Notes: a model not told the origin generated them from the letters alone. 64,000 nucleotides of DNA from Microbacterium sp. 2FI (GCF_005502885.1 NZ_SCMR01000001.1:248001-312000), one strand, 5' to 3'. Counted from the first letter of the stretch, positions 1 to 8,075 are shown. Translations and numbers: made by a program.

Positions 1-183
1 CACCAGCCCGATGCCCGAGACGCCCAGAGCGATGAGGAGGGCGTCGGATGCTGCGCAGATCGCGGCGACGACGAAGACGTGCTCGCGGCGGAGGCCCTGC
101 CGCAGCACGAAGAGGTTCTGCGCGCCGATGGCGATGATGAGGGAGAAGCCGAGGCCGATGCCGGCGAGCAGGGGGGTGAGCAC
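1..183 (-). CDS. LysE/ArgO-family amino-acid exporter (3' end beyond window)
   Basis: N-terminal 61 residues of a LysE-superfamily basic amino-acid exporter, an inner-membrane protein that exports lysine or arginine. The visible part begins with a hydrophobic helix carrying the family signature GAQNLFVLRQGL, followed by a second hydrophobic stretch. I chose the GTG at 183 because a TACCGT -10 box (195-190) lies 6 nt upstream, as expected for a leaderless mRNA. An in-frame ATG at 240 would add an atypical polar extension and leave only 14 bp before the divergent regulator. The neighbouring ArgP/LysG-like regulator is the usual partner and activator of such exporters. Substrate is inferred from family and context only. 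Confidence 0.85.
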   Translation of the reverse strand, partial: MLTPLLAGIGLGFSLIIAIGAQNLFVLRQGLRREHVFVVAAICAASDALLIALGVSGIGLV

Positions 184-254
184 TCTTCGACGGTACGCAT
201 CGAGATGCCAGCAGTCCAGCTCATCATTCTTCAGAGCCATTAGCATGGCTTATC

Positions 255-1169
255 ATGCGCATCCCGTTCGAACTCGCCGAGACCGTCGCGGCCGTCGTCG
301 ACGAGGGCACTTTCGACGCCGCCGCTCGCCGACTGCACATCACGCCCTCAGCGGTCAGCCAGCGCATCAAAGCGCTCGAGGAGCAGCTCGGCCGCGTCGT
401 GCTCGTGCGCTCCAAGCCGGTGCGGGCCACCGAGGCGGGGGTGGTCGTCATCCGCCTCGCCCGCCAGGCTGCGCTCCTGGAGCACGACACGATCGCCGAG
501 CTCGGCGCCGACCCCGACGGTGGCGCGCGCACCTCGGTGCCGCTCGCGGTCAACGCCGACTCGCTCGCCACCTGGTTCCTCGAGCCGCTCGCGCGGCTCT
601 CGCGACAGCATCCGGTGGTCTTCGAACTTCATCGCGACGATCAGGACTTCACCGCCGGGCTGCTCGAGTCGGGCACCGTGATGGGCGCCGTCACCTCGCG
701 CGCGACGCCGGTGGCCGGATGCCGCGTCTCGGCGCTCGGCGCGATGCGCTACGAGGCGGTGGCGACGCCCGGCTTCGTCGAACGCTGGCTGGGCGGCGAT
801 CTCGGCACCGCGCTCGCCACGGCACCCGTGGTCGACTTCGACCGGCGTGACGATCTGCAGAACGAGTGGCTGGGCGCGCGCGGCGTCGACCCGGCGCTGC
901 CGCCGCGGCACTACGTCCCCGCATCGAACGACTTCGCGACCGCCGTGCGCTTCGGAATCGGGTGGGCGCTGCTGCCGCGATTCCAGTCGCACGACGCTCT
1001 CGAGCGCGGCGACCTGGTGCTGCTGGGCGGGCCGCCGGTGGACGTGCCGCTGCACTGGCAGCAGTGGAATCTGCGCTCGCCGCTGCTCGACGCGATCGCC
1101 GACGAGATCGTCACCGAGGGGCGGCGCGTACTCGGGCCCGTGCCCGCGACGCGGGTCAGTCGTCGCTGA
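255..1169 (+). CDS. LysR-family regulator, ArgP/LysG type
   Basis: 304-residue LysR-type transcriptional regulator. The winged HTH occupies about residues 2-60, with AARRLHITPSAVSQRIKALE as the recognition region, and the rest is an effector-binding domain. The start of the protein (VDEGTFDAAARRLHITPSAVS) is typical of ArgP/LysG/IciA regulators, which sense lysine or arginine and activate a divergent LysE-type exporter, exactly the arrangement here. A TAGCAT box at 241-246 lies 8 nt before the ATG, so the mRNA may be nearly leaderless. The gene end overlaps the convergent oxidoreductase gene by 14 bp. The family call is firm; the effector is inferred. Confidence 0.88.
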   Translation: MRIPFELAETVAAVVDEGTFDAAARRLHITPSAVSQRIKALEEQLGRVVLVRSKPVRATEAGVVVIRLARQAALLEHDTIAELGADPDGGARTSVPLAVNADSLATWFLEPLARLSRQHPVVFELHRDDQDFTAGLLESGTVMGAVTSRATPVAGCRVSALGAMRYEAVATPGFVERWLGGDLGTALATAPVVDFDRRDDLQNEWLGARGVDPALPPRHYVPASNDFATAVRFGIGWALLPRFQSHDALERGDLVLLGGPPVDVPLHWQQWNLRSPLLDAIADEIVTEGRRVLGPVPATRVSRR

Positions 1170-2187
1170 CCCGCAGCACGATCTTCCCGCGCGTGTGCCC
1201 GGCTTCGATCTCGCGGTGGGCGGTGGCGGCATCCTCCAGGTCGATGACCTTGTCGATGTACACCTGCACCGATCCCGAATCCAGCAGGCGCCCGATCGTC
1301 GCCAGGGCGCTGCCGTCGGGGATCACCTTGTAACTGGTTGCACGCACGCCCGCCGCCTCGGCGGCTTCGGCGTACCCCGGCCACGATCCCGTCGGCACCA
1401 GGATGTACAGGCCCCCGGGCCGCAGCACCTCGAGCGAGCGCGAACCGGTGTCGGCATGCACGTTGCCGACCAGGTCGATGACGACGTCGACATCGGCGAC
1501 GACCTCTTCGAACCGGGTCGTGGTGTAGTCGATGACCACCGATGCGCCGAGCTCGCGCAGCCACGCGGCGTTGCGTCCCGATGCCGTCGCGGTCACCCGT
1601 GCGCCGAAGTAGGCCGCGATCTGCACGGCGAAGTGGCCGACGCCGCCGCTGCCGGCGTGGATGAGGATCCGCTGTCCCTCGTGCGCGTGGGCGGTCTCGA
1701 CCACCAGGCCCCACGCCGTGAGTGCCGCCAGCGGAACACCCGCGGCCTCGACGTGCGACAGCGATGCGGGTTTGCGGGCGACGGAGAGCGCGGGCACCAC
1801 CGTGTACTCGGCGTACGTGCCGCTCGAGCGGGGGAACGAGGCCATGCCGAACACCGGGGTGCCGGGTGGGAAGGCGTGCGATTCGTAGGGGCTCTTCACG
1901 ACGATCCCGCTGAAGTCGTAACCGGGCGTCGCCGGGTACGAGCCGATGGCGGCTGAAACGCCGCCGCCGGCGCGCGTCTTCGCGTCGATCGGGTTGACCC
2001 CTGCTGCGACGACGCGGACGAGCAGCTCGCTCAAGACGGGCGAGGGAACCGGGACGGATGCCGAGTGCAGGGCGTCCGGCGTGCCGGGCCCGTCGAACAC
2101 GACGGCGTTCATCGTGGCGGGCGGGTCGGGCATCGCCACCGGCTCGGTATCGGGGGTGGGGGCTGATCGCAGCGGCCGGAATCTCAT
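1156..2187 (-). CDS. NADP-dependent quinone oxidoreductase-like MDR protein
   Basis: 343-residue zinc-independent medium-chain dehydrogenase/reductase of the quinone oxidoreductase group. A GroES-like N-terminal domain (VVAAGVNPIDAKTRAG) is followed by a Rossmann domain with the nucleotide motif AGSGGVGHFAVQIAA near residue 180. There is no cluster of zinc-binding cysteines. It probably reduces quinones or enones with NADPH in the cytoplasm. The start at 2187 is supported by an AAGGAG ribosome site 6 nt upstream. An internal ATG at 2112, where homologues usually begin, lacks one, so the first 25 residues may be a species-specific extension. Substrate unknown. Confidence 0.85.
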   Translation of the reverse strand: MRFRPLRSAPTPDTEPVAMPDPPATMNAVVFDGPGTPDALHSASVPVPSPVLSELLVRVVAAGVNPIDAKTRAGGGVSAAIGSYPATPGYDFSGIVVKSPYESHAFPPGTPVFGMASFPRSSGTYAEYTVVPALSVARKPASLSHVEAAGVPLAALTAWGLVVETAHAHEGQRILIHAGSGGVGHFAVQIAAYFGARVTATASGRNAAWLRELGASVVIDYTTTRFEEVVADVDVVIDLVGNVHADTGSRSLEVLRPGGLYILVPTGSWPGYAEAAEAAGVRATSYKVIPDGSALATIGRLLDSGSVQVYIDKVIDLEDAATAHREIEAGHTRGKIVLRVSDD

Positions 2188-2296
2188 CGGTCGCTCCTTC
2201 CGCGTGCGTGTCGTCGTCGGCAGCGCTCGTTGCCACTGATGAACACAGTCAATCGCGGCAATGTCTCCGGGGTGTTACGCGGGTGCTACCGGGTGA

Positions 2297-2791
2297 CTAA
2301 GGTGCGGACGGTGTGCCGGCATGCGCGCCGGGAATCGGGCGCTCGCCGGCCGTGAGGGCGTGCAGCAGGCGACTGAGGTTGCGGATGTCTTCGATCGGCC
2401 AAGCCTCGAGGGCGTCGACGAGCGTGCTCTCCTGCGGCGCGCGCGCCGCCGCGAGGCGCTCGAGCCCGGCGGCGGTGGGGGAGAGCAGGCTCGAGCGGCC
2501 GTCCTCGGGATCGGGCGTGCGTTCGATCAGCCCCAGCTGCTCGAGCTCGCGCACGGTACGGCTGATCTGCCCCTTGTCGGCCCCGAGACTCTCGGCGAGG
2601 GCCGACAGCGTCACGGACTCGCGCCGCACGATGGTGGTGAAGACCTTGTACGCGCCCGGGAGCATCCCCGGACTCACGCGATTCGCGTTCTCGGAGATGA
2701 TCCGCCGGAAGCGATTGATCAGCTCGCCGAACTCCGCCTCGAGGGCGCGCACCGCCACGGTGCGCGCCTCTCGGGTGTCGTCAGCGGTCAT
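2297..2791 (-). CDS. MarR-family transcriptional regulator
   Basis: 164-residue MarR-type winged-helix regulator. The HTH is clear in LSALAESLGADKGQISRTVR and is followed by the wing RTPDPEDGRSS. It sits 11 bp downstream of the MFS efflux gene on the same strand, so the two form an operon, and such regulators normally repress their own operon until a drug or aromatic ligand binds. Three GTTGA-N6-TCAAC palindromes over the operon promoter are the likely binding sites. The ATG at 2791 was chosen; a GTG slightly upstream is also in frame. Ligand unknown. Confidence 0.88.
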   Translation of the reverse strand: MTADDTREARTVAVRALEAEFGELINRFRRIISENANRVSPGMLPGAYKVFTTIVRRESVTLSALAESLGADKGQISRTVRELEQLGLIERTPDPEDGRSSLLSPTAAGLERLAAARAPQESTLVDALEAWPIEDIRNLSRLLHALTAGERPIPGAHAGTPSAP

Positions 2792-2802
2792 CGGGATCGA
2801 CA

Positions 2803-4509
2803 CTAGCGTCGACGCGAGGGGGCATCGGATGCCGCGGGGGCGGCATCCGTCGTGGTGACCGTGCCCGTCGCGGCAAGCGCGTCCATGCCCTGGGGCGTCG
2901 AGACCGTCGCGAGATCGGCCTCGCTCGCAGCCACCCGCTCGCTCGTCGTCATACGCGTAAGCGGCACGTTCGGCAGGAACACGATCGCGATGAGGCTGAT
3001 GACGGCGACCGGCACCGCGATGAGGAACGACTGCGCGATGGCCTGCGCGTAGATGTCCTCGATGATGACCCGGATGCCCTCGGGGAGCGCGGACACCTGC
3101 GGGATCGTTCCGGACTGCAGCTGCTCGCCGAGCGCTGCACCCTGCTCGCCGAGCTTCGCGAGGGCGGCGCCGATGTCGGCCTTGCGGTCGCCGAAGAGCG
3201 TGGTCGCCGACGAGGCGAGAGCCGCGCCCATGACCGAGACCCCGATCGTGCCGCCGAGGCTGCGGAAGAACGCGACACCCGAGCTCGCGACGCCCATCTC
3301 GGTCGGCTTCGCGGTGTTCTGAACGATGAGGACGAGGTTCTGCATCGTCATGCCGACGCCCGCGCCGAGCAGGAACATGTAGAGCGAGACGAGGGCGAAG
3401 TTCGTGTCGTAGTGGATCGTCGACAGCAGGAACGAGCCGGCGATCAGCAGGATGCCGCCCGTGATCAGGTACGGCTTCCAATGCCCGTACCGGGTGATCA
3501 GCGCGCCGATGACGATCGAGGCGATGAGAAGGCCCGCGATCATCGGGATCGTCATGAGACCGGCCTCGGTGGGGGTCGCGCCCCGCGCCATCTGCATGTA
3601 CTGGCTGAGGAACACCGACGTGCCGAACATCGCGATGCCGGTCGCGATCGAGGCGATGACCGCGAGGGTGAACGTGCGGTTGCGGAAGAGCGTCAGGGGG
3701 ACGAGCGGCTCCTTCGCGCGGAGCTCGGTGATCACGAACAGCGCGACTCCCAGGAGTGCGCCCCCGACCATGAGGACGGTCTCGGTGCTCCACCAGTCGT
3801 AGGAGTCGCCGGCGCCGGTGATCCAGATGAGCAGGAGCGACACCGACACCGACAGCAGCACGATGCCGATGTAGTCGATCGACACCTTCCGCTTGGCGCG
3901 GGCGGGGAGGTGGAGCGTCCGCTGCAGCATGATGAGCGCGAGGACGGCGAACGGGATCGCGACGAAGAAGTTCCAGCGCCATCCGAGCGTGTCGGTGATG
4001 ACGCCGCCGAGGAGCGGGCCGCCGACGGTGGCGACGGCCATGACCGCGCCGAACAGGCCCATGTAGCGACCGCGCTCGCGCGGGCTGATGATGTCGGCCA
4101 TGATGACCTGGCTGAGCGCGGCGAGCCCGCCGGCGCCGATGCCCTGCACGGCGCGGAAGCCGATCATCATCTCGGGGCTCTGCGAGAAGCCGGCAGCCGC
4201 CGTGGCCAGCACGAAGATCACGATGGCGATCTGGATGAGGAGCTTGCGGTTGAAGAGGTCTGCGAGCTTGCCCCAGATGGGGGTCGAGATCGCGGTCGTC
4301 AGCAGTGTCGCAGTGATGACCCACGTGAAGGCGGCCTGGTCGCCCTCCAGGTCGTGGACGATGACCGGTAGTGACGTCGAGACGACCGTCGAGGCGAGCA
4401 TCGAGACGAACATGCCGAGCAGCAGGCCCGACAGCGCCTGCAGCACCTGGCGGTGGCGTCGCTTTTCGTCGGGGGCGACCGTCGCGGTCGCGGTGGTGGA
4501 CGTAGCCAT
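2803..4509 (-). CDS. MFS drug efflux transporter, EmrB/QacA (DHA2) family
   Basis: 568-residue major facilitator with about 14 hydrophobic segments, as in DHA2 drug:H+ antiporters. Family motifs are visible: TWVITATLLTTAISTPIWGKLADLFNRK between helices 2 and 3, and RAVQGIGAGGLAALSQ in helix 4. It should export hydrophobic or cationic toxicants across the membrane using the proton gradient. The ATG at 4509 is preceded by AAGGA at suitable spacing; upstream in-frame starts overlap the promoter and operators. It is the first gene of a two-gene operon with the MarR regulator. The C-terminal tail (about 50 residues) is polar and Ala-rich. Confidence 0.9.
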   Translation of the reverse strand: MATSTTATATVAPDEKRRHRQVLQALSGLLLGMFVSMLASTVVSTSLPVIVHDLEGDQAAFTWVITATLLTTAISTPIWGKLADLFNRKLLIQIAIVIFVLATAAAGFSQSPEMMIGFRAVQGIGAGGLAALSQVIMADIISPRERGRYMGLFGAVMAVATVGGPLLGGVITDTLGWRWNFFVAIPFAVLALIMLQRTLHLPARAKRKVSIDYIGIVLLSVSVSLLLIWITGAGDSYDWWSTETVLMVGGALLGVALFVITELRAKEPLVPLTLFRNRTFTLAVIASIATGIAMFGTSVFLSQYMQMARGATPTEAGLMTIPMIAGLLIASIVIGALITRYGHWKPYLITGGILLIAGSFLLSTIHYDTNFALVSLYMFLLGAGVGMTMQNLVLIVQNTAKPTEMGVASSGVAFFRSLGGTIGVSVMGAALASSATTLFGDRKADIGAALAKLGEQGAALGEQLQSGTIPQVSALPEGIRVIIEDIYAQAIAQSFLIAVPVAVISLIAIVFLPNVPLTRMTTSERVAASEADLATVSTPQGMDALAATGTVTTTDAAPAASDAPSRRR

Positions 4510-4566
4510 GGGAGTCCTTCGAGAAGAAACGTGATGAGGAAGCGGCGGCGACGATGGCGCGGGATT

Positions 4567-4628
4567 GTTGAACCGGGTCAACAGTTGATCGGAGTCAACC
4601 ATAGGGGTAATCGTTGATGCGTGTCAAC
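4567..4628. promoter_or_regulatory. Three GTTGA-N6-TCAAC operators over the efflux promoter
   Basis: Three inverted repeats with identical arms and identical 6-nt spacers lie at 4567-4582, 4584-4599 and 4613-4628. On the minus strand a TTGACA -35 (4627-4622) is embedded in the outermost repeat, and a TATGGT -10 (4603-4598) follows after 18 bp, overlapping the middle repeat. The innermost repeat covers the expected transcription start. This is the layout of a repressed promoter for the MFS-MarR operon; binding by the MarR protein is inferred. Confidence 0.8.
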
Positions 4629-4671
4629 TATTCCCGCAGGCTGGGATGCTTGTCGCGGGGAGGGGACGGCG

Positions 4672-5355
4672 TCAGTCCGCCAGGGCGAGGGCGCGGAAGG
4701 GCTCGCGCGGCGTAGTCGCCGGCTGCGGCATCCGCTCAACGCCCTGCCGGGCGCGGGTCGTGCGCTCGTAGAGCTCGTCGATGAGCGCGGTCGCGAGGCC
4801 GACGAGCTTGTCGATCTCGGCGTCGTCGCGATCGACCCACGCGCAGCGCGGCTCGTCGCCGACGGGGATGAACGCGTCGTGCTGCTCCCACGCGACGAGC
4901 GTGCGCTCCGCGCCGAGCACATGCTGCTGCCACCAGATCTGCCGAAGGTAGGACCGGGGGATGCTGCGCCACGACTTGTTCGTCGTCTTGATCTCGCACA
5001 GCGTGATGCGGCCGTCGGTATCCACCGCGACTCCGTCGGGGGTCGCGAGGTGGCGCTTCTCAACCACCGCGTGGAACAGGGCGGACGAGGGCTGAATGCC
5101 ATGCGTCGCCGCGACCCAGGCGGCGATCTCGGGCTCGCGAACGCGCCCGTGGGTGGTGTAGGCGTTGCCCGAGAAGCCCGAGCCCATGAGCTTGGCGTCG
5201 GCCGCCTTCGCGATCGCGTTCACCGACGTGAGCGTCGCGACATCCGTGGCCGTGATCCCGCGCGAGCGCGCCCGGATCCACGCGACCCGATCGCGCGAGT
5301 CGGCCACCACGCGCGCCGCCAGCTCAGGCGAGCGTGCGGCGAGTTCGGGAGTCAC
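4672..5355 (-). CDS. YqaJ-type viral recombinase / exonuclease-fold protein
   Basis: 227-residue protein of the YqaJ family, which has the lambda-exonuclease (PD-(D/E)xK) fold. Expected elements appear in order: RSRGITATDVATL near residue 35, GRVREPEIAAWV near 75, the catalytic D-x(n)-ExK strand as GRITLCEIKTTNKSW near 115, and YLRQIWWQQHVLGAERT near 135. Such nucleases usually work with phage recombinases, but no phage gene is nearby, so this is a solitary chromosomal copy, possibly for DNA repair. The GTG start at 5355 lies 6 nt after a TAGCCT box (5367-5362), suggesting a leaderless mRNA. Confidence 0.8.
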   Translation of the reverse strand: MTPELAARSPELAARVVADSRDRVAWIRARSRGITATDVATLTSVNAIAKAADAKLMGSGFSGNAYTTHGRVREPEIAAWVAATHGIQPSSALFHAVVEKRHLATPDGVAVDTDGRITLCEIKTTNKSWRSIPRSYLRQIWWQQHVLGAERTLVAWEQHDAFIPVGDEPRCAWVDRDDAEIDKLVGLATALIDELYERTTRARQGVERMPQPATTPREPFRALALAD

Positions 5356-5422
5356 CTCTCGAGGCTACGCCGCACGGGCGACATCCCGCTCTCACGACAC
5401 CCCCCCTCTCCGCCCCGGAGCG

Positions 5423-5501
5423 CGAGTGCACGACATGGCGCAGAGTGCACGGCCCGCCGGCGCGCGCAGGTCGTGCACTCGCGGACAAGCCGTGCACTCG
5501 G
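5423..5501. repeat. GTGCAC palindromic repeat, copy A
   Basis: Four 11-nt units built on GTGCAC: GAGTGCACGAC (5424-5434), GAGTGCACGGC (5443-5453), GTCGTGCACTC (5470-5480) and GCCGTGCACTC (5489-5499). The first pairs with the third and the second with the fourth. The last 29 nt (5473-5501) differ by one base from 6686-6714 in copy B. It lies in the divergent gap between the YqaJ-type gene and the AbiEi-like gene. Confidence 0.85.
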
Positions 5502-5633
5502 TAGCGAGAGGCGCGGTGTGACGGAGCGCGACGCGCCAGGCAGAGGTTCCTCCCCGGCAAGCGCGGCGAGTCGAGTTGTGCACAACGGCGGGCGAGGATG
5601 CTGGAGCGGTGCCAGTCGGGCCGACGCTGGAGG

Positions 5634-6617
5634 ATGCGCCGCGCCGTGTCTGTCTCCGAATTGAGTCCTCTCGTCCGTTCGACGGGGGCGCTGCTTCAGA
5701 GGGGCTGGTCGGAGCGATCCATTGCGGCGGCGGTTCGCTCTGGCGCGTTGACGCAGGTGCGCCGCGGGTGGTTCATGGCGGCGACCGATGCCGCAGAACT
5801 GTGGCCCGAAGGGCGCCACCTCGCGCACGTCATCGCTGTGACTCGAGACGCCACCGGCGACGCGGCGACCTCCCACGTTTCGGCGGGGGTGTGGTGGGGT
5901 CTCCCGCTGTACCGGCACACGCCGACGCGGGTCCATGTCACGACGGATGCCCCGCAGCGCATCTCGAGCGGAACCGACGTCATCCGGCATGTCGCGCCGC
6001 TCCCGGCATCCGACGTCGTCATCCGTCACGGAATCCGCACCACCTCGCTGGCGCGCACAGTGTTCGACCTCGTACGTACGCTTCCGCCCGAGGCGGCCGT
6101 GGCGTGTGCGGACGCGGCGGAGCGCATGATGGCGCAGCGGGGACGGGAGTGGGACGAGGATGCGGTGCAGTCGTGGCGCCATGGCATGAGCGAGCGCATC
6201 GCCGGAGCAGCCGGCGCCCGGGGGATCAAGCAGGCACGCTGGGTGACCGCGTTCGCGAACGGCAGGGCGCAGCTGCCCGGCGAGAGCGTGAGCAGGCTGC
6301 AGATCGTTCGACTGGGCTTTCATACTCCGCGGCTGCAGGTGCCCGTCGCGGGGCCGGGGGCGAAGCGGTACTTCGTCGATCTCGGTCTTGACGACGTCGG
6401 CGCCTTCGGCGAGTTCGACGGCCAGGGCAAGTATCTCGACGAGGCGCTGCGGCGCGGCATCCCTCTCGAGCAGGCCCTCCTGGAGGAGAAGCAGCGCGAG
6501 GACTGGATCCGCGGCACGACGCAGCGGAAGTTCGCGCGCTGGGGTGACGAGCACATCACCTCGCCTGCAGCGCTCGCCGCGCGCCTGCGGTCGTTCCACA
6601 TCACGCCGCGGCGCTGA
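5634..6617 (+). CDS. AbiEi-like (type IV antitoxin domain) hypothetical protein
   Basis: About 327 residues. The N-terminal third (VRSTGALLQRGWSERSIAAA, then LTQVRRGWF) resembles the winged-helix AbiEi_4 antitoxin domain, and the C-terminal part contains FVDLGLDDVGAFGEFDGQGK, a core seen in restriction-nuclease-like DUF559 relatives. No AbiEii nucleotidyltransferase toxin gene is adjacent, so a working toxin-antitoxin role is not supported. The start is uncertain: ATG 5634 gives the usual N-terminus, ATG 5598 adds 12 residues, and neither has a well-spaced ribosome site. Copies of the same palindromic repeat flank the gene on both sides, which suggests the segment was inserted as a unit. Function unknown. 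Confidence 0.7.
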   Translation: MRRAVSVSELSPLVRSTGALLQRGWSERSIAAAVRSGALTQVRRGWFMAATDAAELWPEGRHLAHVIAVTRDATGDAATSHVSAGVWWGLPLYRHTPTRVHVTTDAPQRISSGTDVIRHVAPLPASDVVIRHGIRTTSLARTVFDLVRTLPPEAAVACADAAERMMAQRGREWDEDAVQSWRHGMSERIAGAAGARGIKQARWVTAFANGRAQLPGESVSRLQIVRLGFHTPRLQVPVAGPGAKRYFVDLGLDDVGAFGEFDGQGKYLDEALRRGIPLEQALLEEKQREDWIRGTTQRKFARWGDEHITSPAALAARLRSFHITPRR

Positions 6618-6635
6618 CTGGCTCTCACCCGGCCG

Positions 6636-6714
6636 CGAGCGCACGACCGACCCGCGAGTGCACGACGTACCGGCGCGGGCAACCCGTGCACTCGCGGACA
6701 AGTCGTGCACTCGG
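6636..6714. repeat. GTGCAC palindromic repeat, copy B
   Basis: Second copy of the repeat found at 5423-5501, in the same orientation. Units are GAGCGCACGAC (6637-6647), GAGTGCACGAC (6656-6666), CCGTGCACTC (6684-6693) and GTCGTGCACTC (6702-6712). The right half (6686-6714) matches copy A at 28 of 29 positions; the left halves are more diverged. It lies in the 387-bp gap between the AbiEi-like gene and rplJ, upstream of the L10 promoter. Confidence 0.85.
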
Positions 6715-6749
6715 GGAGATGGGGGGATCGAGAAGGGGTGGGCGCCGAT

Positions 6750-6778
6750 TTGGCGGAGGCGCGGGGGTCGCGTACTCT
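6750..6778 (+). promoter_or_regulatory. Probable rplJL promoter
   Basis: A TTGGCG -35 (6750-6755) and TACTCT -10 (6773-6778) are separated by 17 bp. They lie about 8 bp before the expected 5' end of the L10 leader and downstream of repeat copy B. The match is partial (4/6 and 3/6 to the consensus) but the position fits. Confidence 0.5.
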
Positions 6779-6785
6779 GGTGGGT

Positions 6786-7004
6786 AGCCAAAGACCGCCG
6801 GTCATCGACGTGAGCGCAAGCGAACGACGATCGAAGCTCTGCAGTGCAGGGGCCCGCGCAGGTGTACGAACGAATCTCTTCGAGAATCCAGCTCCGTGCG
6901 CTTGCGCCGGAGCTTCTTCCATTTCAGGGCGAGATCGGATGAGCGGATGCCGCTGGCCGACGCCCCGTCATCGCGGGAGCGTCTCGTACACACAAGGAGT
7001 GGCC
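6786..7004 (+). ncRNA. Ribosomal protein L10 leader
   Basis: The 219-nt untranslated region before rplJ has the sequence landmarks of the L10 leader, an RNA bound by L10(L12)4 to control the operon: AAGACCGCCGGTC near the 5' end, GAGCGCAAGC, and a GGGCCCGCGCAGGTGT segment in the middle. A hairpin at 6890-6914 (AGCTCCG pairing with CGGAGCT, inner GCGC-TT-GCGC) is followed by TTCTTCC and could act as an attenuator. Structure match needs a covariance search. Confidence 0.7.
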
Positions 7005-7520
7005 ATGGCGCAGAAGGATGCATCGGTCGCCGAGCTCACGAAGCAATTCGAGGACTCGACCGCCGTTCTGCTGACCGAGTACCGCGGTCTGACGGTTGCC
7101 CAGCTCAAGGAGCTGCGCAACAGCATTCGTCAGGACGCGGAATACGCCGTGGTGAAGAACACGCTGACCAAGATCGCGGCCAACAAGGCCGGGATCTCTT
7201 CGCTGGACGACGACCTCAAGGGTCCGTCTGCCATCGCTTTCGTGCACGGTGACCCGGTCTCCGTCGCGAAGGGTCTTCGTGCCTTCGCCAAGGCACACCC
7301 TCTTCTCGTGATCAAGGGCGGTTTCTTCGACGGAAACCCCCTGACTGCGGATGAGGTCAACAAGCTCGCTGATCTCGAGAGCCGTGAAGTCCTGCTGGCG
7401 AAGCTCGCCGGTGCGATGAAGGCCTCGCTGACGAAGGCGGCCTACGTCTTCAACGCACTGCCGTCGAAGGCCGTTCGCACGGTCGACGCGCTGCGTGAGA
7501 AGCAGGAGTCCGCGGCCTGA
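7005..7520 (+). CDS. rplJ: 50S ribosomal protein L10
   Basis: 171-residue L10, the base of the ribosomal stalk to which L7/L12 dimers bind. Recognisable from [19 protein letters not shown] and [15 protein letters not shown] in the rRNA-binding domain. The C-terminal helix carries the L12-docking region. The ATG at 7005 has AAGGAG (6994-6999) at ideal distance. It is followed after 44 bp by rplL in the usual operon order, and is expressed from the promoter and leader upstream. Autoregulation by L10 binding its leader is known for the family. Confidence 0.98.
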   Translation: MAQKDASVAELTKQFEDSTAVLLTEYRGLTVAQLKELRNSIRQDAEYAVVKNTLTKIAANKAGISSLDDDLKGPSAIAFVHGDPVSVAKGLRAFAKAHPLLVIKGGFFDGNPLTADEVNKLADLESREVLLAKLAGAMKASLTKAAYVFNALPSKAVRTVDALREKQESAA

Positions 7521-7564
7521 CATCGGGCCCCGGCGTAGAACAACCCACAACAAGGAGACACATC

Positions 7565-7951
7565 ATGGCAAAGCTCAGCACTGAGCAGCTGCTCGAGGCG
7601 TTCAAGGAGCTCACCCTCATCGAGCTCTCCGAGTTCGTCAAGGCGTTCGAGGAGACCTTCGACGTCACCGCCGCCGCCCCGGTGGCTGTTGCCGGTCCGG
7701 CTGCCGCCGGTGGCGCTGCCGCTGAAGAGGTCGAGGAGCAGTCGGCATTCGACGTCGTGCTCGAGGCCGCAGGCGACAAGAAGATCCAGGTCATCAAGGT
7801 CGTCCGCGAGCTCACCTCGCTCGGCCTCGGTGAGGCGAAGGCTGTTGTCGACGGCGCTCCCAAGGCCGTGCTCGAGGGCGCGACCAAGGAAGCCGCTGAC
7901 AAGGCGAAGGCCGCTCTCGAAGAGGCCGGCGCTACGGTTACCCTGAAGTAA
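7565..7951 (+). CDS. rplL: 50S ribosomal protein L7/L12
   Basis: 128-residue L7/L12 stalk protein, the binding site for translation factors. The N-terminal dimerisation domain ([21 protein letters not shown]) is joined by an Ala/Gly/Glu-rich hinge (about residues 38-58) to the C-terminal domain with [27 protein letters not shown] stands upstream of the ATG. A strong hairpin terminator follows 14 bp after the stop. Confidence 0.98.
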   Translation: MAKLSTEQLLEAFKELTLIELSEFVKAFEETFDVTAAAPVAVAGPAAAGGAAAEEVEEQSAFDVVLEAAGDKKIQVIKVVRELTSLGLGEAKAVVDGAPKAVLEGATKEAADKAKAALEEAGATVTLK

Positions 7952-7964
7952 CCTCGCTTTCCAC

Positions 7965-7996
7965 GAAGGCCCCGGATGCTGGCATCCGGGGCCTTC
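7965..7996 (+). terminator. Terminator hairpin after rplL
   Basis: A perfect 15-bp inverted repeat, GAAGGCCCCGGATGC (7965-7979) and GCATCCGGGGCCTTC (7982-7996), with a 2-nt formal loop. No U-run follows, as is common in high-GC actinobacteria. Confidence 0.8.
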
Positions 7997-8075
7997 GTCA
8001 TGCCCGCAGCATCCGAACGGGATTGCCCTTTCTCACGATCTGATCACGAGATTCGATTGATTTTCCGGGTGAGTG

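Noticed and set aside
3412..4371. 319-codon open frame on the plus strand
   Set aside because: Antisense to the MFS exporter; Arg/Asp/Glu-biased shadow translation with no start signal or family resemblance.
4672..5355. Prophage remnant around the YqaJ-type gene
   Set aside because: No integrase, structural or other phage gene nearby, and neighbouring genes are ordinary chromosomal ones.
5424..5499. Four regularly spaced GTGCAC units considered as a CRISPR array
   Set aside because: Units alternate in orientation, spacers are only 8-16 nt, and no cas gene is present; it is a palindromic repeat.
5634..6617. Complete type IV AbiE toxin-antitoxin system
   Set aside because: No AbiEii nucleotidyltransferase gene on either side; only the antitoxin-like domain can be supported.
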